From assembly GCA_052318935.1 (NCBI GenBank), contig JBQRKO010000006.1: a DNA stretch of 64,000 bases, one strand, 5' to 3'. Shown here one piece after another: positions 8,465-17,705 of the stretch (its first letter is position 1; each line of letters begins with the position of its first letter). The notes under the pieces were generated by a model. That model was given only the letters and a program-made list of their open reading frames with translations. It was not told where the DNA came from and did no database searches. This DNA is from Niallia sp052318935 (GTDB taxonomy: Bacteria > Bacillota > Bacilli > Bacillales > Cytobacillaceae). Position numbers and translations under genes: made by a program.

Positions 8465-8620
8465 GCCGGACGAAGCAGGAATCCCGCCGGATGAGGTAGG
8501 GGATTCGCCGGACGAAGCAGGAATCCCGCCGAACGGGAGAAGAAATCCGCCGGACGAAGAAGGAACCTCGCCGGATGAGAGAAGAAATCTGCCGGACGAA
8601 GAAGGAACCTCGCCGGAAAG
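8465..8620 (+). repeat. 21-bp tandem repeat array (7 full units)
   Basis: Units begin with GCCGG/GCCGA every 21 bp at 8465, 8486, 8507, 8528, 8549, 8570 and 8591, with a partial eighth at 8612. Two sub-types alternate, for example GCCGGACGAAGAAGGAACCTC and GCCGGATGAGAGAAGAAATCT, giving a 42-bp higher order. The array is GC-richer than its surroundings. Because 21 is a multiple of 3, spurious reading frames stay open. The rest of 8394-8863 holds only the upp terminator. Confidence 0.9.
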
Positions 8621-8863
8621 GAGCAGCCCTCCATCTGATGAAGAATGGAATTCACCTCAGGAAAGAACAATAGATTTGATCTAAATTAGACAATCTTGTG
8701 AACATATAAGGATGTTTACTGTATATTATGAAAAAAATGATAAAATGAAATATCTCCTCTTCTTTTTTCCTTTCCTTCTGCTTTAATTCCTTGTTTTATA
8801 TGTAATTTCATTTGAAAAATCCATCTGCTCAACCTCAAAATTTCTTCCAAAGGAGTATTTTAT

Positions 8864-9816
8864 ATGATTTTAAAAGAACGAAAGGAACCGATTAAATTAT
8901 TGCAAGTTAAAATGTTGTTAATGAGGGCTAAAAAACATCCATCACATCCTAAAATAAAAGTCGATTATGCCAAAAGGCTTGCGGGATATAAAGGAGAAAG
9001 GAATGTAGATTATTATTTAAAGTTTTTACCAAGTGATAAGTTTGATATATTTCACGATGTTACGATAAAAATAGAAGGAATGACCGTTCAAATTGATACA
9101 TTAATCATTTCTTTACATGTTATTTTTATACTAGAAGTGAAAAATATTGCTGGTACATTGTACTTTGACCAGCGGAAAAATCAACTTATTCGGACCTATC
9201 AATCAAAAGAAGAGGTATTGCCAAACCCATTTTTACAAGTGAAAAGGCAGGCTTTTTTGTTTAAAAGAAGGTTGGAAAGTAAAAACATTAATAATTTTCA
9301 AGTGGAAAATTTTATTGTTATTAGCAATCCATACACAATTCTTAAAACAAATGAAGAGGATCGCAAATTTTTTGATAGAATGGTTCAACCAGAAGCGATT
9401 GTTGAAAAAATAGTTGAAAATATGAAGAGATATGAAAAAATAAAGTCCCTGAACAATCAATTAAAAAAGCATATCCCTTGTTAATACGGCAAACAAATTG
9501 TATAAGTAAAGAAATTTTTCTCCAATATAACATTGAGTTTAAAGATATCGAGAAAGGGGTGATGTGTGAAAAATGTTTATCTTTTTCCATGGTGAGAACA
9601 AAAGGAAAGTGGATTTGTCCAAGCTGTCAATTTGTTTCGAAAAATGCGCATATTCAAGCAATCATTGACTATTTGCTAATCAACACTACAATTACAAATC
9701 AACAATGTAGAGATTTTCTTGTAATATCATCTGAGCATATTGCAAAACATTTACTGCGCTCCATGAAGCTTTCATATGTTGGAAAAACAAATACTCGTAA
9801 ATATTTCCTGTCATAA
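8864..9816 (+). pseudogene. NERD-domain nuclease-like protein with zinc ribbon, one-base frameshift
   Basis: Two overlapping frames form one gene. Part 1 (8864-9484) carries a NERD domain with PD-(D/E)XK-like residues: GYKGER, the Asp of QIDTLIIS and ILEVKNIAG. Part 2 (to 9816, -1 frame) carries a zinc ribbon (CEKC and CPSC) and a winged-helix-like tail. The window's second NERD gene (45226-46202) is homologous along the whole length, so the two parts belong together. The break is at TTA AAA AAG near 9461-9469; restoring one A, or a -1 slip, joins KK to AYPLLIRQ. Start 8864 follows AAAGGAG. It is either a pseudogene, a sequencing error or a recoded gene. Confidence 0.75.
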
Positions 9817-9924
9817 TAAATCCCCTCCTCACACATATTTTTCCCTTTAAGTGAAACGATAAGCTATACCCTTTATCATAAATTCTCCAAATTTTATTTC
9901 AGTAAAGTATAAAGGAGATCCAAC

Positions 9925-12141
9925 ATGAAAAAATTCATCATACTAATAGCCTTATGCACGCTCCTATGGACAAATAATACACATGCCATCTCAATAAATC
10001 TCCCATCTATTCCAAAGGAAAACTTTAATGAAAGAAAAATAGCAATTGTTAAAACAGAAAACCCTTTTTCGAGTAAAGAGATAGACCAGCTTTTACAGTC
10101 TTATAAAACGATAAAAAAACGCAATGTTTTTCATGAAGTTTTCAACGGGTTTTCTGTGGAGGGATCGATTGCTGAATTGAAAATATTAGCACGAAACCAA
10201 TTAGTTGAAATGGTTTCGCCTGTACATACTTATAAGGTAGAAACCGAAAATCCGGTGCAGTTAATTGGAGCAGAATTCAAAGAAAATATTAATCGAACAT
10301 ATAAACAGTTGACCGGAAAGGGGGTAAAAGTTGGGGTGATTGATACAGGGATTGATTATAAGCATCCTGATTTAAAGGCAAATTATAAAGGAGGATGGGA
10401 TTTTGTAGATCGTGATAAAAACCCGATGGAAACAGTTGGGAAGGGAACGAGAAATACACTGCATGGTACACATGTTGCAGGTATTATTGCCGCAGATGGA
10501 AAAATAAAAGGGGTTGCTCCGCAAGCAGAAATTATTGCTTACCGAGCACTTGGTCCAGGCGGATCTGGAACGACAGAACAAATACTAGCAGCTATTGAAC
10601 AAGCGATAAAAGATAAAGTAGATATTTTAAACCTGTCATTGGGTAGTGAAATAAATGGGCCGGATCTCCCTATTAGTTTAGCTTTAAATAAAGCGGTAAA
10701 AAAAGGGATTATTGCGGTTGCTGCAGCAGGTAATTCGGGACCTTCTGAATGGACAGTAGGTTCTCCTGGTACAGCAAGTAAAGCAATTTCTGTTGGAGCT
10801 TCTACCCCATATATGCAAATAGCTTCTATAAAAATAAATAATAAATCCCTATTTTTAACTAGTATGAAACAGAGCGAAAGCTGGAGAAAGTCTAATTTAA
10901 TGGAAGTAGTTAGTGCAGGACTTGGGAAGAAACAAAATATAAAAAATGTAGATGGGAAGATGGTGTTATTAGAAAGAGGGGAATTGACTTTTACAGAAAA
11001 GGTCATGAATGCGTATAAAGCTGGAGCAACAGCTGTGCTGATTTCTAACAATATCGATGGTCCTCTTATCGGAAGCTTGGAAAAAGAAATTCCTATTCCT
11101 GTTGCGGGAATAACAAAAGGTGAAGGAGAAATCATTAAACAAAAACTCAAAAACGCTCCTTTATATGTACGTGTTGAAACAAAATGGGAAAAAGATCTAC
11201 TAGCTGATTTTAGTTCAAGAGGCCCTGTTACTAATAGTTGGGAAATAAAACCAGATGTGCTTGCTCCAGGGGTTGTGATAAATAGCACAGTTCCAGGTGG
11301 ATATATGTCCCTTCAAGGAACCAGTATGGCTGCACCCCATGTAGCAGGAGCATGTGCCTTGATATTGGAAGCCCATCCTAATTGGACCCCGGAAGAAGTA
11401 AAAGCGGCTCTTATGAATACGGCAAAACCAATGATGAATCGAGAAGGAAAGAGATATAAAGTATATGAACAAGGAGCGGGAAGAATTCAAGTGAAAGAGG
11501 CCATTAGAGCTAATATACTCATCATGCCCGGCTCTATTCGATTTGGGAAATTCCGGTTTGTTGACCATCTCCATGAGCATACAGCGTATATAAAAGTAAA
11601 AAATGTCGGAGAGACAATAGAACAGATCTCCTTTTCTATACCAAAAAAGAAAGACGGCATTACTTGGGAGATGCCCTTTTCCTTTCGTTTAGAAAAGGGG
11701 GAAACAAAAAATGTACCGATTAGCATGATGGTGGATAGTGAAGTTTTTAAAGAGAATCTTCAAGATGGTACATTAGAAATAAGGGCAGGAAAACAACAAA
11801 TACATATTCCTTATTTATATGTACTAGAAGAACCGAACTACCCAAGAATAATGGGATTCGACCTTATAAAAGATAACAAAGAAAACACATATAAATATGA
11901 AGTGTATTTACCTGGTGGAGCAGAGGAGTTTGGCATCGCCTTATTTGAAAAAGAAAGTTTACAGTTTGCCCAATTTCTAGATTGGAAAAAAGATGTTAGA
12001 AGAGGGATGATAACATCTAAAATTAAAGAAGAGAACATACCAGATGAAGGGGAATATATAGTAAAAGTATTTGCACGAAAATCCGGAAAAGAGGACATCA
12101 TTAGTTCATATTTGTCTATTGGACCATGGAAATCAAAATGA
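9925..12141 (+). CDS. Secreted subtilisin-like serine protease, Vpr type
   Basis: This 738-aa S8 peptidase has a signal peptide (cleavage near residue 21, after THA), an inhibitor-I9-type propeptide (about 35-110), a catalytic domain interrupted by a PA domain (about 315-425), and a C-terminal beta-rich region. The triad is Asp140 (VIDTGID), His180 (HGTHVAG) and Ser467 (GTSMAAPH). It resembles B. subtilis Vpr (806 aa) but is shorter at the C-terminus. The start at 9925 follows AAAGGAG. It would act outside the cell in nutrient protein degradation or processing of exported peptides. Confidence 0.93.
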   Translation: MKKFIILIALCTLLWTNNTHAISINLPSIPKENFNERKIAIVKTENPFSSKEIDQLLQSYKTIKKRNVFHEVFNGFSVEGSIAELKILARNQLVEMVSPVHTYKVETENPVQLIGAEFKENINRTYKQLTGKGVKVGVIDTGIDYKHPDLKANYKGGWDFVDRDKNPMETVGKGTRNTLHGTHVAGIIAADGKIKGVAPQAEIIAYRALGPGGSGTTEQILAAIEQAIKDKVDILNLSLGSEINGPDLPISLALNKAVKKGIIAVAAAGNSGPSEWTVGSPGTASKAISVGASTPYMQIASIKINNKSLFLTSMKQSESWRKSNLMEVVSAGLGKKQNIKNVDGKMVLLERGELTFTEKVMNAYKAGATAVLISNNIDGPLIGSLEKEIPIPVAGITKGEGEIIKQKLKNAPLYVRVETKWEKDLLADFSSRGPVTNSWEIKPDVLAPGVVINSTVPGGYMSLQGTSMAAPHVAGACALILEAHPNWTPEEVKAALMNTAKPMMNREGKRYKVYEQGAGRIQVKEAIRANILIMPGSIRFGKFRFVDHLHEHTAYIKVKNVGETIEQISFSIPKKKDGITWEMPFSFRLEKGETKNVPISMMVDSEVFKENLQDGTLEIRAGKQQIHIPYLYVLEEPNYPRIMGFDLIKDNKENTYKYEVYLPGGAEEFGIALFEKESLQFAQFLDWKKDVRRGMITSKIKEENIPDEGEYIVKVFARKSGKEDIISSYLSIGPWKSK

Positions 12142-12152
12142 CATATGATATA

Positions 12153-12228
12153 TATAGAAGAAACGCAACTTTGAGGGGAACCGTAATAATGATAGAGTTT
12201 TCCTAAATGAGTATGTGTTTCTTCTATA
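12153..12228 (+). other. Long-range inverted repeat downstream of the protease gene
   Basis: TATAGAAGAAAC (12153-12164) pairs perfectly with GTTTCTTCTATA (12217-12228), and AGGGGAA/TTTTCCT can extend the fold inside. There is no T-run, so it is a 3' UTR structure or weak terminator rather than a classic terminator. Between it and 12456 I see nothing else. Confidence 0.5.
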
Positions 12229-12456
12229 AATTCGGTCTATATTTATAAAAATTTAAAAAGTATGTGAATAAATTCTCTAATCTATAAAAAAATAGTTATT
12301 TCATGTTAAAATAAATAATGTTAAAACAGGTACTTATCAATAGCCACTTTTTTGTAACATTCCATGCTCTTTTTTTGAAGTATCCGTTTTCAATAATAGT
12401 ATCATGAATATATTGTGAAATATATGATTGTAGCGTTTCAACACTATTAATACTAA

Positions 12457-12491
12457 TTGACATTGACATTGGCTTATTGTATGCTTACAAA
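12457..12491 (+). promoter_or_regulatory. Promoter region of the ATP synthase operon
   Basis: Two head-to-tail TTGACA hexamers (12457-12462, 12463-12468) each have a partner 17 bp downstream: TATGCT (12480-12485) and TACAAA (12486-12491). This gives two offset sigma-A promoter options, followed by a ~180-nt leader before atpI. Confidence 0.6.
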
Positions 12492-12673
12492 GGGAAGAAT
12501 GGCAGGGTTTTCAGCTTAATTTTTCATTTAATTTAGGCGATTTTAAGAGATTGCTTTGTTTTTATGAGGTTTTTCTATTTTCTAATATGTTTTCACTAGA
12601 AAGTAGAGCTTTAGACACTGACATTTGACTAAACAGTTTTGCAGAAAGAAAGTGATCAGGAGATTGGCTAATT

Positions 12674-13063
12674 ATGCTTGAAATTAGACTGATGCTATCA
12701 AGACAAGGTAGATACATATCTGTTTTATTGTCTTTATATTTAATAGGGTGGGCTTTGACCCCGTTCCAGCCGGTTTTTTTAGGGCTGATTATTGGAACTG
12801 GTTTAAGCTTTTTTAACATGTTTTTACTAGTAAGAAGAATGGGGAAGTTTAATACAGCAATTGATAAAGGAAAAAAAATATCCTCGTTAGGCATGCTGTC
12901 AAGAATGGCAACCGCTATACTTGGAGTAGCATTGGCGATGGAATTTCCTGAACATATTCATCTTATTAGTGTGGTTATTGGATTAATGACTTCTTATGTA
13001 GTCATTATGATAGATTTTATATTAAATACTATTCAAACAGGTAGTAACAAAAAAGAGAGGTGA
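12674..13063 (+). CDS. atpI: ATP synthase subunit I (assembly factor)
   Basis: This 129-aa membrane protein has about four hydrophobic helices (TMs near residues 10-30, 32-52, 72-90 and 98-118) and the RRMG motif typical of AtpI. AtpI assists c-ring assembly and possibly Mg2+ supply. It is the first gene of the atp operon, with atpB starting 6 bp after its stop. Identification rests mainly on position and topology, because AtpI sequences diverge strongly. Confidence 0.85.
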   Translation: MLEIRLMLSRQGRYISVLLSLYLIGWALTPFQPVFLGLIIGTGLSFFNMFLLVRRMGKFNTAIDKGKKISSLGMLSRMATAILGVALAMEFPEHIHLISVVIGLMTSYVVIMIDFILNTIQTGSNKKER

Positions 13064-13069
13064 ACATGA

Positions 13070-13792
13070 TTGGAACATAAAGAACCGATTTACCACTTGT
13101 TTGGCATCGATTTTTTGCAGTTTAATTTAGCAAATGTAATGATGATTACCATTGCAAGTGCAATAGTATTAATTATAGCAGTACTTGCAACACGAAAGCT
13201 GGCCCTAAAGCCTACTGGACTCCAAAACTTTATGGAGTGGGTAATGGACTTTGTAAAAAATATCATCAACAGTACAATGGACTGGAAAGATGGTGGGAAG
13301 TTCCATATTTTAGGTATCACGCTTATATTTTATATTTTTGTCTCAAATATGTTAGGATTGCCTTTTGCCATTGTAATAAATGGGGAGCTTTGGTGGAAAT
13401 CACCGACAGCAGATCCAACTATTACGTTAACACTAGCAGTGTTGATTATTGCTCTCACTCATTATTATGGTATTAAACAAAAAGGATTTAAAGAATATTC
13501 TAAAGGTTTCTTCAGTCCAATGAAGTTTTTATTTCCTTTAAAAATCATAGAAGAGTTTGCAAATACACTTACTCTTGGATTACGTCTCTACGGTAACATA
13601 TATGCAGGTGAATTGTTGCTATCCCTTTTAGTAGGATCATTAGCAGCTACAGGAACAGCAGGCTTAATAGCTGCCATTCCGTTAACACTTGTATGGCAAG
13701 GTTTTTCGATATTTGTCGGTACAATACAGGCATACATCTTTACAATGTTAACAATGGTTTACATGTCTCATAAAGTTAGTCATGACCATTAA
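13070..13792 (+). CDS. atpB: F0F1 ATP synthase subunit a
   Basis: The 240-aa membrane subunit a forms the proton half-channels facing the c-ring. The essential helix with the conserved Arg is visible in LTLGLRLYGNIYAGELLL, and five to six membrane helices are present. It starts with TTG at 13070, supported by GAGAGGTGAAC just upstream and by the typical MEHKEPIYHLFGIDF beginning. Confidence 0.97.
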   Translation: MEHKEPIYHLFGIDFLQFNLANVMMITIASAIVLIIAVLATRKLALKPTGLQNFMEWVMDFVKNIINSTMDWKDGGKFHILGITLIFYIFVSNMLGLPFAIVINGELWWKSPTADPTITLTLAVLIIALTHYYGIKQKGFKEYSKGFFSPMKFLFPLKIIEEFANTLTLGLRLYGNIYAGELLLSLLVGSLAATGTAGLIAAIPLTLVWQGFSIFVGTIQAYIFTMLTMVYMSHKVSHDH

Positions 13793-13861
13793 TATATACC
13801 CTTTGTTACAAAAGGTGAAACTAAAAAATAACTTATGTTTATAAATTAGGAGGAAAAAATA

Positions 13862-14074
13862 ATGAATCTTATAGCAGCAGCAATAGCAATCGGTTTAGCA
13901 GCACTTGGAGCAGGTATTGGTAACGGATTAATCGTAGGTCGTACAGTAGAAGGAATTGCTCGTCAACCAGAAGCGCGCGGTTTACTACAAACAACAATGT
14001 TCATCGGTGTTGCCCTAGTAGAAGCACTACCAATTATCGGCGTAGTTATTGCATTCATGGTTTTAAACCGTTAA
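13862..14074 (+). CDS. atpE: F0F1 ATP synthase subunit c
   Basis: This 70-aa two-helix hairpin oligomerises into the proton-driven c-ring. It shows the glycine-rich first helix (GLAALGAGIGNG), the RQPEARG polar loop and the ion-binding carboxylate Glu54 in GVALVEALPIIG. The strong ribosome-binding site AGGAGGAAAA precedes the start, as expected for the highest-stoichiometry subunit. Confidence 0.98.
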   Translation: MNLIAAAIAIGLAALGAGIGNGLIVGRTVEGIARQPEARGLLQTTMFIGVALVEALPIIGVVIAFMVLNR

Positions 14075-14094
14075 TTCATAATGTTATCTTATGC

Positions 14095-14125
14095 GGCGAA
14101 GACAATCTTCTATAAGAACTTCGCC
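14095..14125 (+). other. Intercistronic hairpin atpE/atpF
   Basis: GGCGAAG (14095-14101) pairs with CTTCGCC (14119-14125), with TCTT/AAGA inside, followed by TTTCCTTT. It could be a partial terminator or an mRNA-stabilising 3' end that raises atpE output. Confidence 0.6.
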
Positions 14126-14180
14126 TTTCCTTTATGTCCTAAAATGTAATAATGGTTGAGTATTGAAGGGAGTGAACCAA

Positions 14181-14714
14181 GTGTTATTGAACAATTTAGT
14201 TCTGGGAGCTGCAGAAGCTGCATCTCATGAAGGTATAAATTATGGAGATATTATCTTACAGCTCGTTGTTTTTATCGTTCTTCTTTTTTTGTTAAAGAAA
14301 TTAGCTTGGGGCCCATTAATGGGAATCATGAAACAAAGGGAAGAGTTCGTAGCAAACGAAATTGAAGCAGCAGAAAAAAGCCGAAAAGATGCTGCGAACG
14401 TTTTAGAAGAGCAACGTGTATTGTTAAAAGAAGCGCGTGTAGAAGCGCAAAATTTAATGGAAAATGCAAAAGCTCAGGCAAATGCACAAAGAGAACAAAT
14501 TATTGCAGATGCAAAACAAGATGCAGAACGTTTAAAGAGCTCTGCTTTGCTTGAAATTGATCAGCAAAAAGAAAAGGCTGTTGCAGCTATTCGTGATCAA
14601 GTATCGTCACTATCTGTATTAATCGCTTCAAAGGTTATTGAAAAAGAATTAAATGAACAAGATCAAGAGAAGCTGATAAATGATTATATACAAGAGGTAG
14701 GCGAAAAACGATGA
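14181..14714 (+). CDS. atpF: F0F1 ATP synthase subunit b
   Basis: The 177-aa peripheral stalk subunit has one N-terminal membrane helix (about residues 22-42) and then a long Ala/Glu/Lys-rich coiled coil reaching F1. I choose GTG 14181 because AGGGAG (14167-14172) is correctly spaced; the TTG at 14163 would lie upstream of that site. Its stop overlaps the atpH start (ATGA), indicating translational coupling. Confidence 0.95.
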   Translation: MLLNNLVLGAAEAASHEGINYGDIILQLVVFIVLLFLLKKLAWGPLMGIMKQREEFVANEIEAAEKSRKDAANVLEEQRVLLKEARVEAQNLMENAKAQANAQREQIIADAKQDAERLKSSALLEIDQQKEKAVAAIRDQVSSLSVLIASKVIEKELNEQDQEKLINDYIQEVGEKR

Positions 14715-15247
14715 TGGATATAGGAGTTTCAAAGCGATACGCTTTAGCCCTTTTCCAAATCGCAAAAGAGAACGGTAACGTAGATCAATTGGAAGAGGAA
14801 GTTCGTGTTGTAAAAACATTTTTTACTGCTTCATCTGAATTACATCTGATTTTAAAATCTCCTAATATTTCATTGGAGAAGAAAAAAGAGTTAGTAAAGA
14901 ATGCTTTTGCTCAGGCAAGCAGCTCTTTACAAAACTTATTGATGTTATTGATAGATCGTCACCGTGAAGACTATATTGCAAGTATATGTGATCAATTTTT
15001 ATTTTTAATAAATGAAGAAAAAGGGATTGCAGATGCAAAAGTCTACTCTGTACGACCATTATCAGATGATGAAAAAAGTGCAATTTCCGCTGCTTTTGCA
15101 GTAAAAGTGGGTAAAACATCGCTTAATATTGAAAATATAGTAGATTCCAATCTTTTAGGTGGAATAATTGTTCGAATCGGAAATCAAATTTTTGACGGTA
15201 GCTTGCAAGGCAAACTAGATCGTCTACAACGAAAATTATTAGGATAG
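14711..15247 (+). CDS. atpH: F0F1 ATP synthase subunit delta
   Basis: The 178-aa delta (OSCP) subunit links the peripheral stalk to the top of F1. The N-terminal helical domain begins ISKRYALALF-like (GVSKRYALALFQ), and the C-terminal conserved stretch ENIVDSNLLGGIIVRIGNQIFDGSL is the OSCP signature. The start ATG overlaps the atpF stop codon; a second ATG directly follows. Confidence 0.96.
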   Translation: MMDIGVSKRYALALFQIAKENGNVDQLEEEVRVVKTFFTASSELHLILKSPNISLEKKKELVKNAFAQASSSLQNLLMLLIDRHREDYIASICDQFLFLINEEKGIADAKVYSVRPLSDDEKSAISAAFAVKVGKTSLNIENIVDSNLLGGIIVRIGNQIFDGSLQGKLDRLQRKLLG

Positions 15248-15271
15248 TATTTCTAGATAGGGGTGAAACGC

Positions 15272-16780
15272 ATGAGCATCAAAGCGGAAGAAATTAGTGC
15301 TCTTATAAAAAAGCAAATCGAAAATTATCAATCGGAAGTTCAAGTTAGTGAAGTCGGTACAGTTATTAGTATTGGTGATGGTATCGCACGTGTTCATGGG
15401 CTGGACAATTGTATGGCTGGCGAGCTGGTTGAATTTTCAAATGGTGTGATGGGCTTAGCGCAAAACTTAGAGGAAAGCAATGTTGGTATCATTATTCTTG
15501 GACCTTTTGCGGATATTCGTGAAGGAGACGAAGTTCGTCGTACGGGCAGAATAATGGAGGTTCCTGTAGGAGAAGAATTAGTTGGTCGTGTAGTAAACTC
15601 ACTTGGGCAGCCAGTTGACGGACTTGGTCCAATTAATGCTAGCAAAACAAGACCAATTGAATTTCTTGCACCAGGTGTTATGGATCGTAAATCGGTTAGT
15701 GAACCGCTTCAAACAGGAATTAAAGCAATCGACGCGCTTGTTCCAATCGGACGTGGACAGCGTGAATTGGTTATTGGTGACCGTCAAACAGGTAAAACAT
15801 CTGTAGCAATCGATACAATCTTAAACCAAAAAGACCAAGATATGATTTGTATCTACGTTGCAATTGGTCAAAAAGAATCAACAGTTCGTAATGCGGTTGA
15901 AACTCTTCGTAAGCATGGTGCATTAGATTACTCTATCGTAGTAACTGCATCAGCGTCTCAACCAGCTCCGTTACTATACTTAGCTCCATATGCTGGTGTA
16001 GCAATGGGAGAAGAATTTATGTATAACGGCAAACACGTGTTAATCGTGTATGATGATTTATCTAAACAAGCGTCTGCTTATCGTGAGCTGTCACTATTAT
16101 TACGTCGTCCTCCAGGCCGTGAAGCATATCCAGGGGATGTATTCTACTTGCATTCTCGTTTATTAGAACGTGCTGCAAAATTAAGTGATGCAAAAGGTGG
16201 CGGATCTATTACAGCTCTTCCATTTATTGAAACACAAGCGGGTGACGTATCTGCGTATATTCCAACAAACGTAATTTCGATTACAGATGGACAAATTTTC
16301 TTGCAGTCTGATTTATTCTTCTCTGGTGTTCGTCCAGCTATTAACGCGGGATTATCTGTATCACGTGTAGGTGGATCAGCACAAATTAAAGCGATGAAAA
16401 AGGTTGCAGGTACATTACGTCTTGACCTTGCATCATACCGTGAGTTAGAATCATTTGCTCAATTTGGTTCTGATTTAGATAAAGCGACACAAGCTAAATT
16501 AAATCGTGGTGCGCGTACAGTAGAAGTACTAAAACAGGATTTAAATAAACCATTAAAAGTCGAAAAACAAGTTGCTATTTTATATGCATTAACACGTGGA
16601 TTCCTTGATGATATTCCAGTTCATGATATTAGACGATTTGAAGAGGAATATTTAAATTGGTTAGATCACAACCGTAAAGATTTGTTAGATCACATCGTGT
16701 CAACAAAGGAACTTCCAGCTGACGATGATATGGCAGCTGCTATTAACGAATTTAAAAAATCGTTTGTAGCTTCTGAATAA
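15272..16780 (+). CDS. atpA: F0F1 ATP synthase subunit alpha
   Basis: The 502-aa non-catalytic nucleotide-binding subunit of F1 has a P-loop GDRQTGKTS, the PAINAGLSVSRVG signature and the conserved arginine-finger region. ATG 15272 is preferred over GTG 15263, because AGGGGTG (15259-15265) serves as its ribosome-binding site and MSIKAEEIS is the family N-terminus. Confidence 0.98.
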   Translation: MSIKAEEISALIKKQIENYQSEVQVSEVGTVISIGDGIARVHGLDNCMAGELVEFSNGVMGLAQNLEESNVGIIILGPFADIREGDEVRRTGRIMEVPVGEELVGRVVNSLGQPVDGLGPINASKTRPIEFLAPGVMDRKSVSEPLQTGIKAIDALVPIGRGQRELVIGDRQTGKTSVAIDTILNQKDQDMICIYVAIGQKESTVRNAVETLRKHGALDYSIVVTASASQPAPLLYLAPYAGVAMGEEFMYNGKHVLIVYDDLSKQASAYRELSLLLRRPPGREAYPGDVFYLHSRLLERAAKLSDAKGGGSITALPFIETQAGDVSAYIPTNVISITDGQIFLQSDLFFSGVRPAINAGLSVSRVGGSAQIKAMKKVAGTLRLDLASYRELESFAQFGSDLDKATQAKLNRGARTVEVLKQDLNKPLKVEKQVAILYALTRGFLDDIPVHDIRRFEEEYLNWLDHNRKDLLDHIVSTKELPADDDMAAAINEFKKSFVASE

Positions 16781-16812
16781 GAAGACAAACTTATGATTGG
16801 TGGTGAGAACCG

Positions 16813-17673
16813 TTGGCATCATTACGTGATATAAAATCTCGTATAAATTCTACAAAAAAAACGAGTCAAATAACCAAAGCCATGCAAATGGTTTATTCAG
16901 CAAAAATGAACAGGGCTGTATTAAATGTTAAATCGTTTGCCCCATATATGACGAAAATCGAAGAGGTCACTCATTCTGTTGCATTAGGAGGATCGGCTGC
17001 AGCACATCCTATGCTTCAAAATCGACCAGTCAAAAAAACAGGATACATTGTTATTACATCGGAACGTGGACTAGCAGGCGCTTATAATAGTAATGTTTTA
17101 AGAAAGCTTGGCCAAACAATTAAAGAACGTCATCAATCAAAAGATGAATATGCGATAATTGTTGTCGGCAGATTAGGTCGCGATTTCTTAGTGAAACAAG
17201 GGTATAATGTTGTTTTGGATGTAATCGGAATACCAGACCTGCCTGATTTTTTAGATATAAAAGATGTAGCTAGCAAATCAGTAGGAATGTTTGCGGATGG
17301 TACATTTGACGAGTTAAATATCTACTATAGTCATTATGTAAGTGCTATTCAACAAGATGTAATAGAGAAGAAAATTCTTCCTCTAACAGATTTAGGTAGC
17401 ACTGCAACGAAGCTTACTTCTTATGAGTTTGAGCCATCAGCAGAAGAAATATTGGATGTTTTACTGCCGCAATATGCTGAAAGCTTAATCTATGGTGCAT
17501 TGCTCGATAGTAAGGCAAGTGAGCATTCTGCAAGGATGACGGCAATGAAAAACTCAACAGATAACGCGAAAGAAATAATTGATAATTTAAGTTTAGTATA
17601 TAACCGTGCACGCCAAGCAGCGATTACACAAGAAATTACCGAAATTGTTGGTGGAGCTGCTGCATTAGAATAG
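16813..17673 (+). CDS. atpG: F0F1 ATP synthase subunit gamma
   Basis: The 286-aa rotor shaft begins with the conserved coiled coil MASLRDIKSRINSTKKTSQI and ends with the matching C-terminal helix containing YNRARQAAITQEITEIVGGA. It uses a TTG start at 16813 after GGTGGTGAG. A long hairpin lies between this gene and atpD. Confidence 0.97.
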   Translation: MASLRDIKSRINSTKKTSQITKAMQMVYSAKMNRAVLNVKSFAPYMTKIEEVTHSVALGGSAAAHPMLQNRPVKKTGYIVITSERGLAGAYNSNVLRKLGQTIKERHQSKDEYAIIVVGRLGRDFLVKQGYNVVLDVIGIPDLPDFLDIKDVASKSVGMFADGTFDELNIYYSHYVSAIQQDVIEKKILPLTDLGSTATKLTSYEFEPSAEEILDVLLPQYAESLIYGALLDSKASEHSARMTAMKNSTDNAKEIIDNLSLVYNRARQAAITQEITEIVGGAAALE

Positions 17674-17705
17674 TTCCTTTAAAAAAAGGAAAAAGGTTGT
17701 TTCAT

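Noticed and set aside
8465..8620. Possible CRISPR array
   Set aside because: Units are contiguous 21-mers without unique spacers; the same holds for the 20-bp array at 45074-45213.
8454..8684. 76-codon open frame rich in Pro-Asp-Glu repeats
   Set aside because: It is made of the 21-bp tandem repeat, which keeps all frames periodic; it starts inside the upp terminator's T-run region and has no ribosome-binding site.
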